From CAZWKX01 sp964614095 (GTDB lineage Bacteria; Actinomycetota; Acidimicrobiia; Spongiisociales; UBA11373), in the NCBI GenBank assembly GCA_964614095.1, contig CAZTJO010000002.1, positions 62,001-126,000 of the forward strand: a DNA stretch of 64,000 bases, read 5' to 3'. The first letter of the stretch is position 1, and each line of letters opens with the position of its first letter. The notes beneath the pieces are model-generated. The model saw only the letters and a list, made by a program, of their open reading frames with translations, was not told the origin of the DNA and made no database searches. The position numbers were made by a program, and so were the translations under genes. Shown here piece by piece: positions 58,435 through 64,000 of this stretch.

Positions 58435-59853
58435 ATGGCCTTTCGGCGTACCGGAGCGGTGACGTGGGAGCTGTCTCCCGAGGGCGGCATGCGGGTGCCC
58501 GGGCGGGTGTTCGCCTCCGAAGCCCTGTTCTCCAAGGCGGAGTCCGACAGGGCCATAGACCAGGTGGCCAACGTGGCCCACCTGCCCGGCATCGTCGAGG
58601 CCTCGTTCGCCATGCCCGACATTCACTGGGGCTACGGGTTTCCCATTGGCGGGGTGGCGGCCACCGATGTCGATTCCGGTGGGGTCGTCTCACCGGGAGG
58701 GGTCGGCTTCGACATCTGCTGCGGGGTGCGGCTCCTGGCGTCGAATCTCGACGAGACCGCCTTCAGACGCCACCAGGGACTGATCATGGGTGAGCTGGAC
58801 GCCCGGGTGCCCCGGGGCCTGGGCAAGGGCTCGATTGCCGGAAAGCGGCTCTTGAAGGCCGTGCTTGAGCGAGGCGCTGCCGCCGTACTCGATGCCGGCT
58901 TCGGTGTGCCCGGGGACCTGGAGCGCTGCGAGGAGCACGGCACATCGGAAGGAGCCGATCTGGCTGTGGTGTCCGATCGGGCCCAGGAACGAGGTGGGGG
59001 GCAGCTCGGCTCGCTGGGTGCCGGGAACCACTTCCTCGAGATTCAGGTGGTGGACCGCATCGAGGACCCCGAGGCCGCCGAGGCCTTCGGGCTGGCTGCG
59101 GGCATGGTCACGGTGATGATCCACTGCGGCAGCCGCGGCCTGGGGCACCAGACCTGCACCGACCAGCTCGCCGAGATGGGGAAGGCGATGAGCCGCCACG
59201 GCATCGAGGTTCCCGACCGCCAGCTCGCCTGCGTGCCGGTGCGGTCGAAGGAGGGCGAGCGCTACCTGGGGGCGATGGCGGCATCGGCCAACTTCGCCTG
59301 GGCCAACCGCCACGTGCTGGCCGACGGCACCAGGAGGGCCTTCGCCGCCGCGTTGGGAACCACCAAGCTGGGCATGGACCTGGTGTTTGATGTGGCGCAC
59401 AACCTGGCCAAGATCGAGCGGCACATGGTGAACGGCAAGGAGCGCACGCTCTGTGTACATCGTAAGGGGGCAACACGGGCGTTTGGGCCGGGGCACCCCG
59501 AGCTGCCCGATGATCTGCGGAGTGTCGGCCAGCCGGTGCTCATCCCGGGGAGCATGGGGACCGCCTCATGGGTGCTGCGTGGGGTAGAGGGCAACCCGGC
59601 ATTTGCCACCGCGGCTCACGGTGCCGGCCGGCTCATGAGCCGCAAGAAGGCCAAGAAGCAGCACACCGGCATCGAGGTGAAGCGGGGACTGGAGGAGCAG
59701 GGCATCACGGTGCGTCCCGGGTCGGTGCGGCTGCTGGCGGAGGAGGCCCCCTACGCCTACAAGGACGTCGATGAGGTCATCGACGTGTGTGCCAGGGCCG
59801 GTTTGGCAGCGCCGGTGGCCCGGCTGCGGCCCCTCGGCGTGGTGAAGGGCTAG
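58435..59853 (+). CDS. rtcB: RNA-splicing ligase RtcB
   Basis: A 472-residue GTP/Mn2+-dependent ligase that joins 2',3'-cyclic phosphate or 3'-phosphate ends to 5'-OH RNA. Metal and active-site motifs are all visible: GFDICCGVRLL, GSLGAGNHFLE, IHCGSRGLGHQ, HRKGATRAFGPG, VLIPGSMGTASWVL, and the guanylated His as H395 in AAHGAGRLMSR. The 3' end overlaps the convergent neighbour by 4 bp. Confidence 0.95.
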   Translation: MAFRRTGAVTWELSPEGGMRVPGRVFASEALFSKAESDRAIDQVANVAHLPGIVEASFAMPDIHWGYGFPIGGVAATDVDSGGVVSPGGVGFDICCGVRLLASNLDETAFRRHQGLIMGELDARVPRGLGKGSIAGKRLLKAVLERGAAAVLDAGFGVPGDLERCEEHGTSEGADLAVVSDRAQERGGGQLGSLGAGNHFLEIQVVDRIEDPEAAEAFGLAAGMVTVMIHCGSRGLGHQTCTDQLAEMGKAMSRHGIEVPDRQLACVPVRSKEGERYLGAMAASANFAWANRHVLADGTRRAFAAALGTTKLGMDLVFDVAHNLAKIERHMVNGKERTLCVHRKGATRAFGPGHPELPDDLRSVGQPVLIPGSMGTASWVLRGVEGNPAFATAAHGAGRLMSRKKAKKQHTGIEVKRGLEEQGITVRPGSVRLLAEEAPYAYKDVDEVIDVCARAGLAAPVARLRPLGVVKG

Positions 59854-61148
59854 TTGGGGGTCCAGTACCAGACGGTCGCGTCGTAGCCTTCCCCCGCGTA
59901 CTCGCGGTAGGCGCCCACGGCGACTACCCCGCCGTCCCAGGCGGCTATTGAGAAGGCCTGCTGCATTCCGTTGCCGCCGAAGACCTCCGGATCGTGGGGG
60001 ACGCGGGACCAGGTCGAGCCGTCAGCCGAAATCCACACGACCACGTTCATCTCGGCGCTGAGATCTTCCCAGCCGACTACTGCCAGGCCTTCGCTCCACG
60101 CTGTGATCGACATGACAAACCGGACTTCGTCGCTGCCGATCACGGCGGCGTCGTGGGCCAGCTGAACCCAGGCAGTGCCGTCGAGTGAAGTCCATATCGT
60201 CGGCAACATGTAGTAGTCGTCGACTGTCCATCCAACGGCGATCGGGCCGTTGTCGCGAACGGCTACTGACGTCATCCCGATTAGAGCGCCGGCGTTTCCG
60301 AAGGTTGTCGCATCATGGGGCACGCGTGTCCAGCTGACTCCGTCTCGAGACATCCAGACCGCGGCATGGGCGGTGGTGTCGGACATTTCAGCGCCGACGG
60401 CGATGAGTCCCTCACCCCAAGCCGCCGCCGATGTCATGATCTGCATGCCGGGACCCCCGAGGGCTTCATCATTGTTGGGGATCCTTTCCCAGGAGACGCC
60501 ATCGGCGGATACCCAGACAGCAGCATCCGTACCGCTTGTTCCCACGGCGGCAAGGCCTCCGCTCCAGGCAGTGATCCAAGCCATGGTCTGATACCCGTTC
60601 CCTCCGAAGACAGCCTCATCATGGGCAACTCGATCCCAAATGCTGCCGTCAGCGGAAGTCCACACGGCAGCAGCAGAGTCGCCGGGCAACAGCTCCAGGC
60701 TTCCGAGGTTGAGACCCTTCGAGTGGACCCAGATATCTTCTAGCTCGCCGCCGAAGGAAGCGTTGCTGCCGACTGCCACCAAGCCGTTGTTCCAGGCGGT
60801 GACGGCGGTCATGCCTTGGTCTCCGTCGCCGCCGAATACGGTCTCGTCGTGGGGTGCTCTGGTCCAGTTCGCTCCGTCCGGTGAAATCCACACGGCCGCG
60901 TCTGAGTCGCCGCCGGAGTAGTCGAACCCGACAGCAGCAACTCCTCCGCTCCAAGCTGCCACCGACCACATGCTCTGGTTCTCCAGACCGCCGAATACGC
61001 TCTCCACGTGGGGCACCCGCCGCCAGCCTTGTGAGAGCGAGGAGGGCTCGAAGGTGGCGCTCGGCGGTTCGGTGATGGCTGGCGGCTGATTGCTGGAGCA
61101 CGCCGTGGCCAGGGCGGCGCTCAGAACCAGGATCAGGCATCGGCGCAT
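59850..61148 (-). CDS. Repeat-rich lipoprotein, possible beta-propeller
   Basis: A 432-residue lipoprotein from ATG 61148 (GGGGGAG upstream). The signal peptide (MRRCLILVLSAALATACSSN) has the lipobox Cys at 17. The body is about seven imperfect repeats of about 55 residues with a WxRVPHDExVFGGxGxQxM core and AAWxGGLVAVG, DAAVWxSxDGxxW segments, strongly suggesting a seven-bladed propeller. It converges on rtcB. No enzymatic residues are apparent; a binding role is likely. Confidence 0.72.
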   Translation of the reverse strand: MRRCLILVLSAALATACSSNQPPAITEPPSATFEPSSLSQGWRRVPHVESVFGGLENQSMWSVAAWSGGVAAVGFDYSGGDSDAAVWISPDGANWTRAPHDETVFGGDGDQGMTAVTAWNNGLVAVGSNASFGGELEDIWVHSKGLNLGSLELLPGDSAAAVWTSADGSIWDRVAHDEAVFGGNGYQTMAWITAWSGGLAAVGTSGTDAAVWVSADGVSWERIPNNDEALGGPGMQIMTSAAAWGEGLIAVGAEMSDTTAHAAVWMSRDGVSWTRVPHDATTFGNAGALIGMTSVAVRDNGPIAVGWTVDDYYMLPTIWTSLDGTAWVQLAHDAAVIGSDEVRFVMSITAWSEGLAVVGWEDLSAEMNVVVWISADGSTWSRVPHDPEVFGGNGMQQAFSIAAWDGGVVAVGAYREYAGEGYDATVWYWTPN

Positions 61149-61255
61149 GAAGGCTCCCCCAAGACGGTTGTCGGTCGGCACCCTATCCGCTATCTGCAGT
61201 GCCGGTGATTTGGCCAAGTGCTTCTGGAGCAGAGGGTGGGTGCCTCTGTGTCCGG

Positions 61256-61261
61256 TACGAT
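61256..61261 (+). promoter_or_regulatory. -10 hexamer TACGAT of a leaderless promoter
   Basis: TACGAT ends exactly 6 nt before ATG 61268 and rules out the longer open frame from 61199. Confidence 0.5.
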
Positions 61262-61267
61262 CCCTTG

Positions 61268-61735
61268 ATGCCCATCCTGCGCGGCCGTGAGGTCGACGAT
61301 CTGATCGAGCCGTATCGCTTCGCCCTCGAACAGGCTGAGATCGGCCACCGGGAAGGGGGCATTCCCGACGGCGCTGCTCTGGTTCGTGACGGATCACTGG
61401 TTGCCGCCGGCCGCAACCGCAGGGTGCAAGAGGGCGACCCCACGGCTCACGGGGTTATCGATTGCCTGCGTGCGGTCGATCCGCAGGCCGGCTGCGAGGA
61501 CGCCGTGCTTCACACCACCCGGCCTCCGTGCCGCGCCTGCGCCGAGGCCATCCTGGAGCGATCCATCCCCGTGGTGGTGGTGGGCGACGACTCGCTGTTT
61601 GCCGGCGAGATCAGTCTGCTCAACAGCCGGGGGACCAAGACGGTGACCATCGAGGACTCCAAGACGCGCAAGCTGGTTGCCGAGTACCAGCGGCGTCGCC
61701 CCGAGGCCTGGGCCGACGACATCGGCCAAGCCTGA
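61268..61735 (+). CDS. Cytosine deaminase-like protein with altered catalytic motif
   Basis: A 155-residue cytidine-deaminase-fold protein resembling the yeast-type cytosine deaminase, whose C-terminal RPQDW..DIG end is matched by RRRPEAWADDIGQA. Zinc ligands are intact: H61 (TAHGVIDCL), C88 and C91 (PPCRAC). The catalytic glutamate of the HGE/HAE motif is Val63 (GTT), with Asp65 two residues on. Deaminase activity is therefore doubtful; binding or another chemistry is possible. It is convergent with sixA. Confidence 0.8.
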   Translation: MPILRGREVDDLIEPYRFALEQAEIGHREGGIPDGAALVRDGSLVAAGRNRRVQEGDPTAHGVIDCLRAVDPQAGCEDAVLHTTRPPCRACAEAILERSIPVVVVGDDSLFAGEISLLNSRGTKTVTIEDSKTRKLVAEYQRRRPEAWADDIGQA

Positions 61736-61761
61736 GTAGCCGGCGAACAGACGGCGTGCGC

Positions 61762-62268
61762 CTACTTCAGGTCGAAGCCGCCGTCGGTGAAGAGCCGAGG
61801 CGCCAGCATCCACAGCAGCATGCCGCTGCCGGGCTCGAGGGAATCCCAGGAAACCACCTCAAAGGAGGCCGCCGCCGCCGTCGCCATGCGCAGTGTGGCA
61901 TCACCGAGCAGTAGTGAGGCTGTTTCGGAGGTTGCAGGCTCATGGCCCACGGTGAGGATCCGCTTGGCGTCGCCGGCTTCGGCAGCTACGACGTCCAAGA
62001 GGTCCTGCGGGCTTCCCGGGTAGAGAGGCTCGGCGATGCGGATCTCCGCCTCCCAGCCTCCGGCTTCGGCGGCCAACTCGGCGGTGGAGCGGGCGCGCAC
62101 TGCCGGCGATGCCAAGACCAGGTCGGGTCGTTGGTCGGCCCAGGTCAGGACCCGCCCCATGATCCGGGCCGCCGCCGCTCCACGCTCGTTGAGGGGACGC
62201 TCTCGGTCGACACTTTCGGGAGCGTTCCAGTTGGATTTGGCGTGACGCATCAAGATCAACTGAGGCAC
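61762..62268 (-). CDS. SixA-like histidine phosphatase
   Basis: A 168-residue histidine-phosphatase-superfamily protein with the RHG-type motif LILMRHAKSNW (H9 nucleophile), RPLNERG and the second catalytic His in LTVGHEPATSE. SixA removes phosphate from phosphohistidine. No phosphorelay gene is adjacent, so the target is unknown. The gene is leftward, with 36 bases to serC. Confidence 0.85.
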   Translation of the reverse strand: MPQLILMRHAKSNWNAPESVDRERPLNERGAAAARIMGRVLTWADQRPDLVLASPAVRARSTAELAAEAGGWEAEIRIAEPLYPGSPQDLLDVVAAEAGDAKRILTVGHEPATSETASLLLGDATLRMATAAAASFEVVSWDSLEPGSGMLLWMLAPRLFTDGGFDLK

Positions 62269-62304
62269 GGGCCCGACCCTAGCGGGCGGCCGGGCCCGGA
62301 CGTC

Positions 62305-63411
62305 TCACAAGCGGGCTGCGATCCAGTCGATGGCTTTGGTCAGCCGCTCCAGGTCGCTGGGCTCCACGTTGGGGAACATGGCAATGCGCACCTGGTTGCG
62401 CTCCAGTTTGCGATATGCCTCGAGGTCGACGATGCCGTTGCTCCGCAGGGCTGCGGTGACGGCGCCCGCATCCACCAAGTCGTCGAGGTCGATGGTGGCC
62501 ACGGTCAGGCTGCGTTTGGCCGCGTCGTCGACATACGGCTTGGCGTAATCGCTGGCCTCGGCCCAGCCGTACACGGTCTCCGATGAGATGCGGCACCGCT
62601 GCTGGGCCCACTCGATGCCGCCCCGGCCCAGCAGCCACTCCACCTGGTCGGCGAAGAGGAATAGCGTGGCCAGAGCCGGCGTGTTCAGCGTCTGGTCCTT
62701 GCGTGAATTCTGCAGTGAGACTGCGAGGTCTATCGACGGAGGCGCCCATCGTGTGGCCGCCAGCGAATCGATACGTTCGAGTGCGGCGGGGGAGCACAAC
62801 ATCGCCCACAGGCCACCCTCGGCACCGAAGACCTTCTGCGGCGAGAAGTAGTAGGCGTCGAACTCGGCGCAGTCGACGCTCAGGGCGCCCGCCGCCGAGG
62901 TGGCGTCGACGGCAACCAATCCGGATGAGGCAGGCCGAATGATCGGCATCATCACTCCGGTGGAGGTCTCACAGTGGGTGAGTGCGTACAGATCGACATC
63001 GGGGTGCGGGTAGAGGTCGGGGTAGGTGCCGGGCGGCGACTCGACCACGATGGGGTCTTCGAGGTGCGGCGCCGACGCCGAGATGGCGGCAAACCGCCCG
63101 GAGAACTCGCCGCAGACGGCGTGAGCGCTGCGGCGTTCGATGAGCCTGAAGACGGCCGCGTCCCAAACGGCAGAGGCGCCCCCGTTGCCGAGGAGGACCT
63201 CGTATCCGTCGGGAAGAGAGAACAGCTCGGCCAGGCCACCACGCACTCGGCGCACCACAGAGCGCACGCCATCACGTCGGTGGCTGGTGCCCAGGTAGCG
63301 GTTGCCGGTCTCGGCGAGGGCGGCGAGGGCCTCGACGCGGACCTTCGACGGCCCGCTGCCAAAGCGGCCGTCGGCGGGAATCAAATCCGGGGGCAGGTTC
63401 ATGTTGCTCAT
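62305..63411 (-). CDS. serC: Phosphoserine aminotransferase (actinobacterial type)
   Basis: A 368-residue class V PLP aminotransferase that makes phosphoserine from 3-phosphohydroxypyruvate in serine synthesis. The N-terminal FGSGPSKVR, GNGGASAVWDAA, the YLGTSHRRDGVR block and the PLP lysine in YYFSPQKVFGAEGG are typical of the actinobacterial SerC branch. It starts at ATG 63411, with ATG 63402 (MNLPP) possible. It is divergent from an aspartate aminotransferase. Confidence 0.92.
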   Translation of the reverse strand: MSNMNLPPDLIPADGRFGSGPSKVRVEALAALAETGNRYLGTSHRRDGVRSVVRRVRGGLAELFSLPDGYEVLLGNGGASAVWDAAVFRLIERRSAHAVCGEFSGRFAAISASAPHLEDPIVVESPPGTYPDLYPHPDVDLYALTHCETSTGVMMPIIRPASSGLVAVDATSAAGALSVDCAEFDAYYFSPQKVFGAEGGLWAMLCSPAALERIDSLAATRWAPPSIDLAVSLQNSRKDQTLNTPALATLFLFADQVEWLLGRGGIEWAQQRCRISSETVYGWAEASDYAKPYVDDAAKRSLTVATIDLDDLVDAGAVTAALRSNGIVDLEAYRKLERNQVRIAMFPNVEPSDLERLTKAIDWIAARL

Positions 63412-63417
63412 AGTGCC

Positions 63418-63426
63418 TATAACCTA
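63418..63426. promoter_or_regulatory. Overlapping divergent -10 elements
   Basis: TATAACCTA holds TAACCT (63420-63425, rightward) and, on the other strand, TAGGTT (63426-63421, leftward). The leftward hexamer is 9 nt from the serC ATG, and the rightward one gives the aminotransferase a leader of about 32 nt with GGAGAG. The two promoters would compete for the same site. Confidence 0.45.
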
Positions 63427-63463
63427 TCCGCCGCGAGGACGACCACGAAAACGGAGAGCTGCA

Positions 63464-64000
63464 ATGGGCGGGGTATCGAAGCGCCTGCAGGCCATCAGCG
63501 AGTCGGCTACACAGGCCATCACGGCCAAGGCCAAGGAGCTGCGGGCCCAGGGGCACAACGTCATCGGCTTTGGTGCCGGGGAGCCGGACTTTCCCACGCC
63601 GGGTCACATTGTCGAGGCGGCGCGTTTGGCCTGTGCCGAGCCCCGGTTCCACAAGTACACCCCGGTGGCTGGCCTGCCCGAACTGCGCGAGGCAGTGGCC
63701 CGGAAGACCAAACATGATTCCGGCGTCGATGTGGAGGCCGCCAACGTCGTCATCACCAACGGGGGAAAGGGCGCCGTGTTCCTGGCCTGTGCTGCGCTGG
63801 TCGACCCCGGCGACGAGGTGCTGCTGCCGGCCCCCTACTGGGTGACCTACCCGGAGGCCGTCGCCCTGGCCGGCGGGGTGGCCGTTCCCGTGTCTACCAC
63901 CATGTCGTCTGGATTCCGAGTCTCGGTCGACCAACTCGAGGCGGCGTATACCGAACGTACCAAGTTGCTCATCTTCGTGTCACCCTCCAACCCGACCGGT
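63464..64000 (+). CDS. Aspartate aminotransferase (class I), 5' part only
   Basis: Truncated by the window edge after 179 codons. MGGVSKRLQAISESATQAIT begins a type I/II aspartate or aromatic aminotransferase; GFGAGEPDFPTP, YTPVAGLPELREAVA, NGGKGAVF and LLPAPYWVTYPE are conserved, and the last residues are FVSPSNPTG. The PLP lysine lies beyond the edge. GGAGAG precedes the ATG at 63464. Family member AspC/PatA type; aspartate:2-oxoglutarate transamination is likely. Confidence 0.9.
   Translation, partial: MGGVSKRLQAISESATQAITAKAKELRAQGHNVIGFGAGEPDFPTPGHIVEAARLACAEPRFHKYTPVAGLPELREAVARKTKHDSGVDVEAANVVITNGGKGAVFLACAALVDPGDEVLLPAPYWVTYPEAVALAGGVAVPVSTTMSSGFRVSVDQLEAAYTERTKLLIFVSPSNPTG

Overview
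The window reads as a dense, GC-rich chromosomal segment of an actinobacterium. The signs are an actinobacterial-type SOS box in front of a DnaE2 polymerase, a DtxR/FeoABC iron operon, a TetR-ABC exporter resembling the mycobacterial Rv1219c-Rv1217c set, and many genes whose -10 hexamer (TANNNT) lies about 6 nt before the start codon, as expected for leaderless mRNAs. An ATP-type PEP carboxykinase and a chorismate mutase-prephenate dehydrogenase fusion argue against a typical Mycobacterium or Streptomyces. A deep-branching class such as Acidimicrobiia is my guess, not a demonstration. I see no rRNA, tRNA, CRISPR array, insertion sequence or prophage, and no gene-free stretch longer than 300 bases.

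Layout. 0-6 kb: PLP-dependent dehydratase, TetR-controlled ABC exporter with an internally duplicated permease, META-domain lipoprotein, isoprenylcysteine-methyltransferase-like membrane protein. 6.3-9.5 kb: dnaE2 under a perfect LexA-type palindrome. 9.5-16.5 kb: three tandem secreted CapA-like metallophosphoesterases and a divergent subtilisin-like protease, all ending in the same kind of RTX (calcium-binding) repeat tail. 16.4-21.2 kb: L-2-hydroxyglutarate oxidase, a membrane gene with an early stop codon, an SH3-type lipoprotein, LD-carboxypeptidase. 21.4-25.2 kb: Lrp regulator, lone prepilin-like protein, methyltransferase plus radical SAM enzyme, TyrA fusion. 25.3-28.9 kb: secreted or membrane proteins of unknown role.

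29-41.8 kb is an exporter island with four different ABC systems: one NatAB-like pair, one TetR-regulated LolD/FtsX-type pair, and two divergent ATPase plus two-permease operons. 41.8-46.9 kb has ATP-PEPCK divergent from a DtxR-FeoA-FeoB-FeoC iron uptake operon. 47-54 kb has an 1100-residue GH13 protein, a HAD 5'-nucleotidase, an MscS channel and a methyltransferase. 54-57 kb has a two-component system with a six-cysteine sensor domain. 57-60 kb has PlsY-like, DegV, archease and RtcB genes (RNA repair). The end holds a repeat lipoprotein, a cytosine-deaminase-like protein lacking the catalytic glutamate, SixA, SerC and a truncated aspartate aminotransferase.

The most interesting points are the CapA-RTX/protease-RTX block, the six-cysteine histidine kinase sensor, the methyltransferase-radical SAM pair, the active-site-altered deaminase, the SOS box on dnaE2 with a related palindrome on the exporter regulator, and the consistent leaderless promoter layout, which exposes two genes with damaged 5' ends.
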